Below, one piece after another: positions 1 through 12,240 of a stretch of DNA of 64,000 bases. The DNA comes from Conus ventricosus (taxonomy: Eukaryota > Mollusca > Gastropoda > Neogastropoda > Conidae): the NCBI GenBank assembly GCA_018398815.1, contig CM031620.1:68759516-68823515 (forward strand), written 5' to 3'. The notes below the pieces were generated by a model. That model saw nothing but the letters and a program-made list of their open reading frames with translations, was not told the DNA's origin and did not search any database. Made by a program: the position numbers and the translations under genes. Numbering within the stretch: position 1 is the stretch's first letter; the number at the start of each line of letters is the position of its first letter.

Positions 1-462
1 TGATGTTGCAGTTGATCACCATGGTGTTGTGGTGATGTAGTTGATCACCATGGTTTTGTGGTGATGTTGTAGTTGATCACCATGGTTTTGTGGTGATGTT
101 GTAGTTGATCACCATGGTTTTGTGATGTTGCAGTTGATCACCATGGTTTTGTGATGTTGCAGTTGATCACCATGGTTTTGTGATGTTGTAGTTGATCACC
201 ATGGTTTTGTGATGTTGTAGTTGATCACCATGGTTTTGTGATGTTGTAGTTGATCACCATGGTTTTGTGGTGATGTTTCAGTTGATCACCATGGTTTTGT
301 GATGTTGTAGATGGTCACCATGGTTTTGTGGTGATGTTGTAGTTGATCACCATGGTTTTGTGGTGATGTTGTAGTTGATCACCATGGTTTTGTGGTGATG
401 TTGTAGTTGATCACCATGGTTTTGTGGTGATGTTGCAGTTGATCACCATGGCTTTGCGGTCC
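1..462. repeat. Minisatellite, units of about 29-34 bp
   Basis: Units share the core agttgatcaccatggtttt and differ by an optional 'gtg' in 'tgtggtgatg'. About 14 copies are visible and the array begins before the window. Degenerate relatives with spaced 'caccat' motifs continue to about 730. Intronic. Confidence 0.92.
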
Positions 463-832
463 TCTTTCAATTAATCACAATGGTGTACGGTGGTTTTTCG
501 CTTTTATTGACCATAGTGTTGGGGGTGGATGGGTTCAGTTCATCACCATGCTTTTGAGGTGATCTTTCAATTAATCAGTGTTTTTTTGGGGGTGGTATAT
601 CAGTTAATCACCATGGTTTTGCATTAGTACTTCGGTGACTCATCATGGTTTAGGGCATTGTTTCAGTTCGTCTTAGTAGTTTTGTGTGGGTGTTTCATGT
701 GACCGTAATGGTTGTATGGTGCTGTTTCAGTTGATTACCAATCCGCGGAGAGCGGTGGACTCAGTGAATGTGATGATCAACAATCCTCTGTCACAGGATG
801 AAGAGGTGACAGTAGTTTGAATTGTCTGACAT

Positions 833-833
<1 letters not shown>

Positions 834-914
<81 letters not shown>

Positions 915-957
915 AGACACACACACACATACACACACACACACACACAGACAGACA

Positions 958-1033
<76 letters not shown>

Positions 1034-1170
1034 GACAGACAGACCCAGATATATCTCCCCCACTCCCCCACCCCCACCTCCACCCCACACCCCCACACCC
1101 ACCCTCACCCCCACACTTCCACACCCGCATCCACACACCCCCCTAGCACACACACATGCACACACACACG
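834..1170. repeat. (CA)n microsatellite with C-rich tail
   Basis: Almost pure CA runs broken by 'cagacagacagac' blocks, then a CCCCAC-rich segment from about 1045. No coding content; the His/Cys-rich frames here are repeat artefacts. Confidence 0.97.
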
Positions 1171-1332
1171 CACACGTGCACACACAAATGCATGAACGAA
1201 CGCACGCATTGCACGCATGCATATCTGTTTTATTGATTAATTTTATACAGACCAAGAGTATTGCTTTACTGGATGATTGATCCATACTGCTATAAAAGTG
1301 AATCTGTGTCTAAGTAGTTGTTGTATATGGAT

Positions 1333-2788
1333 AATAGTATGTCAGCTTAATGAATGTGTGATAAAACCAGTCATAATAGTATGTCAGCTTAATGACTGTG
1401 TGATAAAACCAGTCATAATAGTATGTCAGCTTAATGAATGTGTGATAAAACCAGTCATAATAGTATGTCAGCTTAATGACTGTGTGATAAAACCAGTCAT
1501 AATAGTATGTCAGCTTAATGACTGTGTGATAAAACCAGTCATAATAGTATGTCAGCTTAATGACTGTGTGATAAAACCAGTCATAATAGTATGTCAGCTT
1601 AATGACTGTGTGATAAAACCAGTCATAATAGTGTGTCAGCTTAATGACTGTGTGATAAAACCAGTCATAATAGTGTGTCAGCTTAATGACTGTGTGATAA
1701 AACCAGTCATAATAGTATGTCAGCTTAATGACTGTGTGATAAAACCAGTCATAATAGTATGTCAGCTTAATGACTGTGTGATAAAACCAGTCATAATAGT
1801 ATGTCAGCTTAATGACTGTGTGATAAAACCAGTCATAATAGTATGTCAGCTTAATGACTGTGTGATAAAACCAGTCATAATAGTATGTCAGCTTAATGAA
1901 TGTGTGATAAAACCAGTCATAATAGTATGTCAGCTTAATGACTGTGTGATAAAACCAGTCATAATAGTATGTCAGCTTAATGACTGTGTGATAAAACCAG
2001 TCATAATAGTATGTCAGCTTAATGAATGTGTGATAAAACCAGTCATAATAGTATGTCAGCTTAATGACTGTGTGATAAAACCAGTCATAATAGTATGTCA
2101 GCTTAATGACTGTGTGATAAAACCAGTCATAATAGTATATCAGCTTAATGACTGTGTGATAAAACCAGTCATAATAGTATGTCAGCTTAATGACTGTGTG
2201 ATAAAACAAGTCATAATAGTATGTCAGCTTAATGAATGTGTGATAAAACCAGTCATAATAGTATGTCAGCTTAATGAATGTGTGATAAAACAGTCATATA
2301 GTATGTCAGCTTAATGATGTGTGATAACATCATATGTATGTCAGCTTAATGACTGGTGTATAAAACCAGTCATAATAGTATGTCAGCTTAATGACTGTGT
2401 GATAAAACCAGTCATATAGTGTGTCAGCTTAATGATGTGTGATAAAACCAGTCATAATAGTGTGTCAGCTTAACGAATGTGTGATAAAACCAGTCATAAT
2501 AGTGTGTCAGCTTAACGAATGTGTGATAAAACCAGTCATAATAGTGTGTCAGCTTAACGAATGTGTGATAAAACCAGTCATAATAGTATGTCAGCTTAAT
2601 GAATGTGTGATAAAACCAGTATAATAGTATGTCAGCTTAATGAATGTGTGATAAAACAGTCAATAGTATGTCAGCTTAATGAATATGTGATAAAACCAGT
2701 CATAATAGTATGTCAGCTTAATGAATGTGTGATAAAACCAGTCATAATAGTATGTCAGCTTAATGAATGTGTGATAAAACCAGTCATA
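1333..2788. repeat. 42-bp minisatellite, about 34 copies
   Basis: Units begin gtatgtcagcttaatgactg and are nearly identical, with a C/A variant (gactg versus gaatg) and a few one-base deletions from 2285 on. Because 42 is a multiple of three, the array gives a 345-codon open frame that is not a gene. Each unit holds cagtcat and atgactg, which can pair in a hairpin. Confidence 0.96.
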
Positions 2789-3079
2789 TTTTGGTACATT
2801 GCAGAACTTTTAGAATATGCTGAACAGAAAGTTTTTTAAGTCTGAAGAACATTTTTAAAGGATAAATTTCATTTTCCTTCAAACGTCGCCAGGAGATTGC
2901 TGGCGCTGAGGTTTATTTTCCCTAGCAGTCATCAGGGCAAAGACTTCTTTTACTGGAACACTTTTGTCCATGTTGATATGAATTTTCTGCCCAACATACT
3001 TCCTGTTTCTGTGCAGTCTGTTCATGAGGACTGTCGATAGGTTACATTGTGTTTGGTGTCTGAATGCATATGTCAATGC

Positions 3080-3364
3080 ATATATGTGTTTGGGTGTGCG
3101 TGTGCGTGTGTGCGCGTGTGTGTGTGTGTGTGTGTATGTGTGTGTTTTGTGTATACAGAGTCCATGGAACAAGTTTTTCCAGGACAATGAACTGCGACTG
3201 ACAATCAAACAGGATGTCATCCGAACGTGAGTTAATGGGATGTCTTCACTCGCATACACACACACACGTGTGTGTGTGTGTGTGTGTGTGCATGTGTGTT
3301 GTTACATGTTGTGTCATTGTGTGTGTCTGTCTGTGTGTGTGTTTATGTGTGTCTGTGTGTGATT

Positions 3365-3432
<68 letters not shown>

Positions 3433-3453
3433 ATGTGGTGTGTGTGTGTGTTG

Positions 3454-3495
<42 letters not shown>

Positions 3496-3510
3496 GTGTG
3501 AATATACGCG
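3080..3510. repeat. GT microsatellites either side of the first exon
   Basis: GT-rich runs occupy about 3090-3145 and 3262-3510, with the TBC1D5 exon at 3159-3226 between them. The first run ends about 14 bp before the acceptor. Confidence 0.9.
3159..3226 (+). CDS. TBC1D5: TBC1D5 exon: start of TBC domain, arginine finger
   Basis: The exon follows a cag acceptor and ends before gtgagt. It encodes 22 whole codons plus two bases, beginning SPWNKFFQDNELRL. The motif IKQDVIR fits IxxDxxR, which carries the catalytic arginine finger of TBC Rab-GAPs. It ends with the codon start 'ac', so the next exon must supply one base (phase 2). Both candidate next exons do so and give a threonine, as in the family's DVxRT. 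A GT microsatellite lies just upstream of the acceptor. Confidence 0.88.
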
Positions 3511-4036
3511 TATGTGTGTGTATGCATGCATTGTTTGTGTGTGTATGTGTGCATACTTGTGTGTTTGTTTGTATGTTGTGTTGTGTAATTGGATGTGTGT
3601 GTATGTACGTGTATTTGTGTGCGCAGACACAAACATACTTTTGGATTCTCATAATAGATGCAACTTCCGCACGATATTTTCATATTGGTGCATCATTCCT
3701 CCTTATGTTCAATGTAACTGCATCCTGTAAAACATGTGAACATGAAAAAAAGTATAAAAATGAAACCAATAAAATTACAAACTGCCCTCCAACTCATGTA
3801 AAAAAAAAAAACCCACAACAAAACATTGACACAGAATTTTGATGGCTTTTGCTTGCAGGGTTTATTAATGTTCTGTCCAGACCATCTTCATATAAACCTC
3901 ATGATTTTGCTACATCCTATTCATTCATGTTTAGGATGGACTCTTTTGTGTGCAGTTAAATGATCCGTTTAGAAAAAAAGAATGTTCAGTGTGACCCTCC
4001 TGTCTTTTAAACTACACTGGATTTAAACCAAAGTTT

Positions 4037-4440
4037 CAGGGGGCCGGATAGCTCAGTTGGTAGAGCGCCGGACTCGTGATCCTGGGGTTGCGGGGTTCAA
4101 ATTTCGGTATAGGGGGATTTTTCCCTCGGAGTTAACATTGGTTCTGACTCCATTCCCCATATAGTCCTTCGAATGAGACTATAAACCGAGGTTCCGTGTG
4201 TGAACGCACGCATAACATCTTGCACACACGTAAAATCCCATCACCAACTTTCGGAAGAGAAGGCCAGTTTGGCCGTTGGTATGGATGACACGTGACACAT
4301 AGCATGCACCTTCCCCGAAGATGGAGTATGGCTGCCTTAATGGCGGGATAAAAAAGGGTCATACACACAAAACTCCACTGCCTGGCTATACAGGGAGTGT
4401 CCGCAGGAGTATCAGCCTGCGTACGCAGAAAGAAAGAAAG
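4037..4440 (+). mobile_element. tRNA-derived SINE
   Basis: The head resembles a tRNA: tagctcagttgg (A-box-like) at about 4049 and ggggttcaaat (B-box-like) at about 4091. A roughly 330-bp body follows, including a 'cttccccgaagatggagtat' / 'ggctgccttaatggcggga' block that I associate with molluscan SINEs, and an (AAAG)n tail. The direct repeat aaaccaaagttt lies immediately on both sides (4025-4036 and 4441-4452) and is a clear 12-bp target-site duplication, so both ends are defined. It sits in the TBC1D5 intron before exon A. Confidence 0.9.
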
Positions 4441-4868
4441 AAACCAAAGTTTATCCACAAAATCACATGACATAAAGCTGGACACTAAGCTACCAGGTAT
4501 GTCGGCCCCATGAGGAAAATGAAACCAAAAACAGTGTATGCACAGTTAGAGGAGTGTAATTATGCTGGGTTGCAGTACAAAAGCACAAGCAGCAGACGTA
4601 ATAGAAGAACACTAGTAAACAGAAATAAAATGGGGAGCAGGTCTGAAATACCATGGCATACGGCAAGATTGTTTTTGAACATGATGAAGCAAAACGAGCA
4701 GTGAGCAGTAATCTTCAGAGATCTAGAAAATGCCTGTTAACTGATGCCAGCAAAAGCTATGCGAATTCTGCATGAAGGGTATTTGTTTCTTTTGAAATGC
4801 GTAACCAGAAAGCGACCTTAATGCCTTGAAAGTTCCGTCTCATGTGTTTGCACCTCTTTGTCTTGCAG

Positions 4869-4971
4869 CTACCCCAAAATCGAGTTCTTTCAGTCCAATC
4901 AGATGCGCAATGTCATGGTGGACATTCTGTTCATCTTTGCCAAGGAGAACCCCGATGTGTCGTACCAGCAG
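4869..4971 (+). CDS. TBC1D5: TBC1D5 alternative exon A (glutamine-finger segment)
   Basis: The exon follows cttgcag and ends before gtctgc, a weak donor that keeps the +5 G. It is 103 bp: one base completing the upstream threonine codon, then 34 codons from YPKIEFFQSNQMRN to NPDVSYQQ. The final YQQ matches the YxQ glutamine-finger motif. It is open throughout and keeps the hydrophobic pattern of the family segment (FF, VMVDILFIFA), but differs at many positions from exon B, which is closer to the vertebrate sequence. Its length and both phases equal those of exon B at 12976-13078, so either can be joined but not both. It could be a copy that is no longer used; the intact frame and intact motifs argue against that. 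Confidence 0.82.
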
Positions 4972-5447
4972 GTCTGCCCCAATACACGTTGCCTCCTGCA
5001 CCCTCGTGTGTGTGCTGATCAGTTTGCTGTGGCATTCAGTCGTGTCTGAATATTCCTCTGTGATGCTTATCCTCACCGAATTGGCATGTTGTTGGCTGTT
5101 GTGGTGTGTTTCGTGGTTCTTTCCTGTATGATCAGTGTTGTATTTTTCAAGTTTTCTTGTTGTAGTTGGTGTATTGTGAGCTGAAATAGATGTAGAGCGT
5201 TGTGTCAAAGGTGAAGTAAGTGAACTTTATTGTCTCTCATAGTGTTCATTCTTTGGAGTCCTTTTGTCCATCAACTTACCTGACTGAATTCTATTGATTG
5301 CATTTAATCAGTAGCAAAGAAAACAAGAACAACAATAACAGTAACACGGTGCAGGCAGTTTGTCCTTCAAGTATGAAAATTAGACAAAGTTCGGAGAAAA
5401 ACAACACAAAACAAAACCAAAAAAAAAAGAGTGATTTTAAATGATGG

Positions 5448-8085
5448 ATAGCTTACTAGGAACGTCAAGAATAGAATGACTGGAGTTGTTGGATAGCTTA
5501 CTAGGAACGTCAAGAATAGAATGACTGGAGTTGTTGGATAGCTTACTAGGAACGTCAAGAATAGAATGACTGGAGTTGATGGATAGCTTACTAGGAACGT
5601 CAAGAATAGAATGACTGGAGTTGTTGGATAGCTTACTAGGAACGTCAAGAATAGAATGACTGGAGTTGTTGGATAGCTTACTAGGAACGTCAAGAATAGA
5701 ATGACTGGAGTTGTTGGATAGCTTACTAGGAACGTCAAGAATAGAATGACTGGAGTTGTTGGATAGCTTACTAGGAACGTCAAGAATAGAATGACTGGAG
5801 TTGTTGGATAGCTTACTAGGAACGTCAAGAATAGAATGACTGGAGTTGTTGGATAGCTTACTAGGAACGTCAAGAATAGAATGACTGGAGTTGATGGATA
5901 GCTTACTAGGAACGTCAAGAATAGAATGACTGGAGTTGTTGGATAGCTTACTAGGAACGTCAAGAATAGAATGACTGGAGTTGTTGGATAGCTTACTAGG
6001 AACGTCAAGAATAGAATGACTGGAGTTGTTGGATAGCTTACTAGGAACGTCAAGAATAGAATGACTGGAGTTGTTGGATAGCTTACTAGGAACGTCAAGA
6101 ATAGAATGACTGGAGTTGTTGGATAGCTTACTAGGAACGTCAAGAATAGAATGACTGGAGTTGATGGATAGCTTACTAGGAACGTCTAGAATGAAGACTG
6201 GAGTTGATGGATGCTTACTAGGACGTCAGAATAGAATGACTGGAGTTGTTGGATAGCTTACTAGGAACGTCAAGAATAGAATGACTGGAGTTGATGGATA
6301 GCTTACTAGGAACGTCAAGAATAGAATGACTGGAGTTGTTGGATAGCTTACTAGGAACGTCAAGAATAGAATGACTGGAGTTGTTGGATAGCTTACTAGG
6401 AACGTCAAAATAGAATGACTGAGTTGATGGATAGCTTACTAGAACGTCAGATAGAATGACTGGAGTTGATGATAGCTTACTAGGAACGTCAAGAATAGAA
6501 TGACTGGAGTTGATGGATAGCTTACTAGGAACGTCAAGAATAGAATGACTGGAGTTGATGGATAGCTTACTAGGAACGTCAAGAATAGAATGACTGGAGT
6601 TGTTGGATAGCTTACTAGGAACGTCAAGAATAGAATGACTGGAGTTGATGGATAGCTTACTAGGAACGTCAAGAATAGAATGACTGGAGTTGTTGGATAG
6701 CTTACTAGGAACGTCAAGAATAGAATGACTGGAGTTGTTGGATAGCTTACTAGGAATGTCAAGAATAGAATGACTGGAGTTGTTGGATAGCTTACTAGGA
6801 ACGTCAAGAATAGAATGACTGGAGTTGTTGGATAGCTTACTAGGAACGTCAAGAATAGAATGACTGGAGTTGATGGATAGCTTACTAGGAACGTCAAGAA
6901 TAGAATGACTGGAGTTGTTGGATAGCTTACTAGGAACGTCAAGAATAGAATGACTGGAGTTGATGGATAGCTTACTAGGAACGTCAAGAATAGAATGACT
7001 GGAGTTGTTGGATAGCTTACTAGGAACGTCAAGAATAGAATGACTGGAGTTGTTGGATAGCTTACTAGGAACGTCAAGAATAGAATGACTGGAGTTGTTG
7101 GATAGCTTACTAGGAACGTCAAGAATAGAATGACTGGAGTTGTTGGATAGCTTACTAGGAACGTCAAGAATAGAATGACTGGAGTTGTTGGATAGCTTAC
7201 TAGGAACGTCAAGAATAGAATGACTGGAGTTGTTGGATAGCTTACTAGGAACGTCAAGAATAGAATGACTGGAGTTGTTGGATAGCTACTAGGAACGTCA
7301 AGAATAGAATGACTGGAGTTGTTGGATAGCTTACTAGGAACGTCAAGAATAGAATGACTGGAGTTGATGGATAGCTTACTAGGAACGTCAAGAATAGAAT
7401 GACTGGAGTTGTTGGATAGCTTACTAGGAACGTCAAGAATAGAATGACTGGAGTTGTTGGATAGCTTACTAGGAACGTCAAGAATAGAATGACTGGAGTT
7501 GATGGATAGCTTACTAGGAACGTCAAGAATAGAATGACTGGAGTTGTTGGATAGCTTACTAGGAACGTCAAGAATAGAATGACTGGAGTTGTTGGATAGC
7601 TTACTAGGAACGTCAAGAATAGAATGACTGGAGTTGTTGGATAGCTTACTAGGAACGTCAAGAATAGAATGACTGGAGTTGTTGGATAGCTTACTAGGAA
7701 CGTCAAGAATAGATGACTGGAGTTGATGGATAGCTTACTAGGAACGTCAAGAATAGAATGACTGGAGTTGTTGGATAGCTTACTAGGAACGTCAAGAATA
7801 GAATGACTGGAGTTGTTGGATAGCTTACTAGGAACGTCAAGAATAGAATGACTGGAGTTGTTGGATAGCTTACTAGGAACGTCAAGAATAGAATGACTGG
7901 AGTTGTTGGATAGCTTACTAGGAACGTCAAGATAGAATGACTGGAGTTGTTGGATAGCTTACTAGGAACGTCAAGAATAGAATGACTGGAGTTGTTGGAT
8001 AGCTTACTAGGAACGTCAAGAATAGAATGACTGGAGTTGATGGATAGCTTACTAGGAACGTCAAGAATAGAATGACTGGAGTTGT
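5448..8085. repeat. 45-bp minisatellite, about 58 copies
   Basis: Units begin ggatagcttactaggaacgt and end ggagttgtt or ggagttgat. Most copies are identical apart from that T/A position; short indel-bearing copies cluster at 6187-6240, 6405-6475 and a few single sites. Unit length is 15 codons, so the - strand shows long meaningless frames. The array lies between alternative exons A and B. Confidence 0.97.
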
Positions 8086-8159
8086 TGCTTTTCACAAGAA
8101 CTGTGTTTGACATTTCCAATTGAGAAGATCTACAACTTTATGTGAAAGAGTCGAAATGT

Positions 8160-8607
8160 GTTTGCTGTTGTAATGCTCAAAACACAGTGTTGCATTATCT
8201 TCAGTATTGAGGTATGCTTTCAACAAGTCACCGATTGCTGTTGTAATGCTCAAAACACAGTGTTGCATTATCTTCAGTATTGAGGTATGCTTTCAACAAG
8301 TCACCGATTGCTGTTGTAATGCTAAAAAACACAGTGTTGCATTATCTTCAGTATTGAGGTATGCTTTCAACAAGTCACCGATTGCTGTGTGTAATGCTCA
8401 AAACACAGTGTTGCATTATCTTCAGTATTGAGGTATGCTTTCAACAAGTCACTGATTGCTGTTGTAATGCTCAAAACACAGTGTTGCATTATCTTCAGTA
8501 TTGAGGTATGCTTTCAACAAGTCACCGATTGCTGTTGTAATGCTCAAAACACAGTGTTGCATTATCTTCAGTATTGAGGTATGCTTTCAACAAGTCACCG
8601 ATTGCTG
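8160..8607. repeat. 73-bp tandem repeat, about 6 copies
   Basis: Units start gaggtatgctttcaacaagt at 73-bp spacing (8209, 8282 and on). Copies differ by single bases. Confidence 0.95.
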
Positions 8608-8656
8608 TGATGTTGAAGACAGACTGAAGTTCACTGGAAGAAGACTGGCTGCTGGA

Positions 8657-8768
8657 ATCCAAACAGGGCATTTCCACTCAGAGCATGTGCTTCCAGTTAC
8701 ATCACTGAGCTGTATCCAAACAGGGCATTTCCACTCAGAGCATGTGCTTCCAGTTACATCACTGAGCT
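8657..8768. repeat. 57-bp direct duplication
   Basis: A segment starting atccaaacagggcatttcca occurs at 8657 and again at 8714, essentially identical. Confidence 0.92.
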
Positions 8769-9250
8769 CTTTGTCCCTGCCCCACATCTGCTTCATTTCA
8801 GTTGCAGCACAAGGTTTAAAATCTTCAGTGTCTTAGGTGCTTACGCTGGAAGTCAGACCTTGCTCTGCATGTCACTGCCCATGTCAGTGACCCTGGGCAG
8901 CTGGTGAGTTGATCCTTCCATCTCTGGTGCTGTGGATTGATATCAGATCCAGTTGAGCCTGAAGCCGTGAAGTGTCTACTGTGGTAGGTGACACCTTGCT
9001 GCTTGATGTTTGTGGCTCTGTGTGGTCTGTTCACACAGAAATTTGACAGGACATGGTTAGGTGTGGTTGTGTGTGTGGAGAATAGGGAGATGTGGAGTGG
9101 CTGTAATGCCACTGCCAGGGCACTACGAGGATTAAGCAAAGTAAAACAAAAAAACAAAAAAAAAAGAAGAAAAAAATCAACCAGCCAAACAAATGAATTG
9201 GAAAAAAAAAGTTGTTTCTAATTCTGACTTCACATTTCAGTACCAAGCAG

Positions 9251-9742
9251 TGCATGACGTGCTACTGAAAGGTGAAAAAGGTGTTCGTCCACTGACACCA
9301 TTCAGAACCTACTGACATTGTAATGACGTGCTACTGAAAGGTGAAAAAGGTGTTCGTCCACTGACACCATTCAGAACCTACCTGACATTGTAATGACGTG
9401 CTACTGAAAGGTGAAAAAGGTGTTAGTCCACTGACACCATTCAGAACCTACCTGACATTGTAATGACGTGCTACTGAAAGGTGAAAAAGGTGTTCGTCCA
9501 CTGACACCATTCAGAACCTACCTGACATTGTAATGACGTGCTACTGAAAGGTGAAAAAGGTTCGTCCACTGACACCATTCAGAACCTACCTGACATTGTA
9601 ATGACGTGCTACTGAAAGGTGGAAAAAGGTGTTCGTCCACTGACACCATTCAGAACCTACCTGACATTGTAATGACGTGCTACTGAAAGGTGAAAAAGGT
9701 GTTCGTCCACTGACACCATTCAGAGCCTACCTGACATTGTAA
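9251..9742. repeat. 70-bp tandem repeat, 7 copies
   Basis: Units start tgacgtgctactgaaaggtg at 70-bp spacing, with one copy shortened by a few bases near 9560. The flanking 8825-9250 and 9743-10540 show nothing I can assign, apart from a 21-G run at 9863-9883. Confidence 0.95.
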
Positions 9743-10560
9743 GAGGACAAAAAAAGTTGCCTTGCACATATGATAATTCCCACCAACAATCGGATCAATT
9801 GCAAGACAACTGTCTTGCTTTGTATTTCTCCTCTTTGGAATGACGGAAGGTGAGGAGAGGGAGGGGGGGGGGGGGGGGGGGGGAGATTGGGGAAGAGGTG
9901 GAGGGAGAAGAGAGAGATGGAATAGCTAGTGGGTTGAGCATCTGTGACAGTGGGTGTTCAGCATGATCAAGTGTGGATAGTGGTTTACCCCGTTCAAGCC
10001 CTCACTTGCATGTACCGCTGCTCCCCACTCAGTTGTACACAGATGCCTCTTCCCTCCTGGGAAGGGGAAATTAAAGTAGTGGAGCGGGGAAAGTGCCACC
10101 TTGGTGAGGCAGGCCTGGGAGAGAAGTTGATGTCTGCAACATCTCATTCAGTCTGGTAGCCAGGACTTTGAAAGCTACATAGGTCAGGGAAAAAAAAACA
10201 TATTGTGAGATGTAATGAAAAGTTTTAAAATGTGGAGATTTGTTTCTTAGCATTTGATCGATTGGGAAATGGAATTACGAGCAGTTTCACATCACATTCA
10301 CACTTTTGACTGTAATATGTGTTGGTTTTGTATTCCCTGACTGCGTTGGGGCACTGTAGAGGTAGCCTGGGTAGACGTTGATTCCTGGTGATCTTCAGAA
10401 GGAAAACTTTTTGTATGTGTCATTCACTAATTTGGTTCAGGATATGATTTGGATGGTGTTTTTTTTCTCTCCCCCTTTTTGATCCAACTAGTTGTGTGTA
10501 TTTCAGACAATCTGGGTGCCTGTCCCTCTCTGACATGTTGGGATAGTTCAGACTATTTCA

Positions 10561-10618
10561 GCCCTGATGTGGCCCTCTGTGGTCGGCTGGGCTATAAGCA
10601 ACATTATCTTATCTTGCA
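10561..10618 (+). mobile_element. 5'-truncated 3' end of the I/Nimb-type LINE
   Basis: These 58 bp match the last bases of the LINE at 53110-59071 (gccctgatgtggccct at the left, ttatcttatctt at the right) with two substitutions. The direct repeat actatttca flanks it at 10552-10560 and 10619-10627. This marks a separate target-primed insertion that stopped very early. Confidence 0.9.
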
Positions 10619-10627
10619 ACTATTTCA

Positions 10628-11685
10628 AGACTTGACAGACAAGCTGGATCAGTGAGCTGGCATCATTACACAGTATATTGTCAGTTTTGCCAAGGGATGT
10701 TCATTTAACCAAAAGATCATGTTAACTTTTTTTTTTCTTAGGGGGGAGGGGGGAGGGTGGGTATATGGATACTTCATATTTTGGATTAAATTTTTTATAG
10801 AGACAAGAGTCAAAGGTTTGCTGAACAGTTTGTGTTTTGCATTGCCGCCTCCAGGCTCTAGTGTTAAGGTCCTTTGAATATACAGTCAGTCAGTCAGTCA
10901 TTCCCTGATCGTTTGGGGGGGGGGGGGGACGTGATGAGGCAGCCGCCGCTTCTCTTCAGGCTCTTCAGTTGGTGGCTGTCGTGAGGAGATCTGGCATGGT
11001 CATTTTGGTCCAGTCTTTTATTTTGTCGGACCAACTCTTTCTCTGCCGTCCTCATCTGCAGAATATACAGTAAACATTGAAAAAAAAAGTCTGGAAGCAT
11101 GTTTGAAACACAGTGACTTCCTTGTTGCTGACACCCTCCGCTCCATTCGTGAGTGATTACATGCTGAAAATCAACTACATGTGTCGACTAGAAGGGCTGC
11201 TGGGAGAGTGCACACTTCGGTCAAGGTCAAACACACGTTGGCCTACAAACATACATAATGATTGGTAGAGGCTTTCTGAAGGTAAGGTAGTATTTACATG
11301 TCAGACATTGATCTTGGGGCATGCATATCTTTCTGCCAAGTGTTGTTGGTTCAGTAGTTGTTGCATGATCATACAAAATAGAATAAGTATCCATTTAAAT
11401 TTGAAAATTCCAACATAAAGCAACTGTTCAAAACTTTTTGTAGTATATTCTTAAAAAAGGTTTATTACTAATCCTTTTTTTGAAAAAGAAGGTAACACAA
11501 AGAATACACTGACATGATGAAACCAAAAATAAAGTGTCTAATCAACGTTCGGTTCCGTAGAATAATAGACTGTGACAACGGATGCTCTTTTCATATAATG
11601 ACATGTTCCAATTTGCATCATTGGTTATATCACATCTGTTGGACGTTTGTTGTACTGATCATGTGAATGTTGTAGACATAAGAAA
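10628..11685. other. Intron stretch with no recognised feature
   Basis: AT-moderate intronic sequence with short homopolymers, including a G run near 10915. The short open frames have no recognisable content and no splice context. Confidence 0.5.
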
Positions 11686-11689
11686 TAAC

Positions 11690-12036
11690 ACAGTATGAAC
11701 AAGGATCTGCAGTTAGCAGCAAAGTGATACAGTATGAACAAGGATCTGCAGTTAGCAGCAAAGTGATACAGTATGAACAAGGATCTGCAGTTAGCAGCAA
11801 AGTGACACAGTATGAACAAGGATCTGCAGTTAGTAGCAAAGTGATACAGTATGAACAAGGATCTGCAGTTAGTAGCAAAGTGATACAGTATGAACAAGGA
11901 TCTGCAGTTAGCAGCAAAGTGATACAGTATGAACAAGGATCTGCAGTTAGCAGCAAAGTGATACAGTATGAACAAGGATCTGCAGTTAGTAGCAAAGTGA
12001 TCAGTATGAACAAGGATCTGCAGTTAGCAGCAAAGG
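11690..12036. repeat. 39-bp minisatellite, about 9 copies
   Basis: Units read gtgatacagtatgaacaagg then atctgcagttagcagcaaa, with gta/gca variants. Unit length is 13 codons, which explains the long frames on both strands. Confidence 0.95.
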
Positions 12037-12039
12037 GAG

Positions 12040-12240
12040 GTGACTGCAGGCGGAAATCTAAACACATCTTAAAAAGTGTTTGAAATAACTCTGCCAGACA
12101 ACATGGACAAACACATGACAAGACAAAACACGATGCTTTACGACCCCTTAGGTCTTCTTCAGGCAAGGGAAACAACTCTCAGGCCAATGAAAACGAGGAA
12201 CAAGCAGTCACTTACCTAGTCAAATTTGGCGCAAGATGGG
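12040..12240 (-). mobile_element. Fragment of a dispersed repeat with the CCTGAAGAAGACC motif
   Basis: On the - strand this copy contains cctgaagaagacctaagg, then gtgttttgtcttg. The same block plus its flank (similar to aaacaactctcagg and ggcgcaagatggg on the + strand) recurs at 23.88-24.0 kb, and the core also at 40.63, 61.53 and 62.44 kb. The family is not one I can name. Confidence 0.65.

Noticed and set aside
1277..2314. A 345-codon open frame on + (and a 299-codon one on -)
   Set aside because: It is the 42-bp minisatellite read in frame; unit length divisible by three keeps it open. No start context, splice sites or domain.
1..2790. A CRISPR-like array of repeats and spacers
   Set aside because: The repeats are contiguous with no unique spacers, and the sequence is animal nuclear DNA.
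4040..4115. A functional tRNA gene
   Set aside because: A- and B-box-like motifs are present, but the sequence continues into a SINE body with an AAAG tail and target duplication, and the full cloverleaf is not kept.
5367..8119. Several 138-272-codon - strand frames with a repeating TFLVSYPTTPVILF pattern
   Set aside because: They are the 45-bp array in frame. The hydrophobic repeat looks like membrane segments only by chance.
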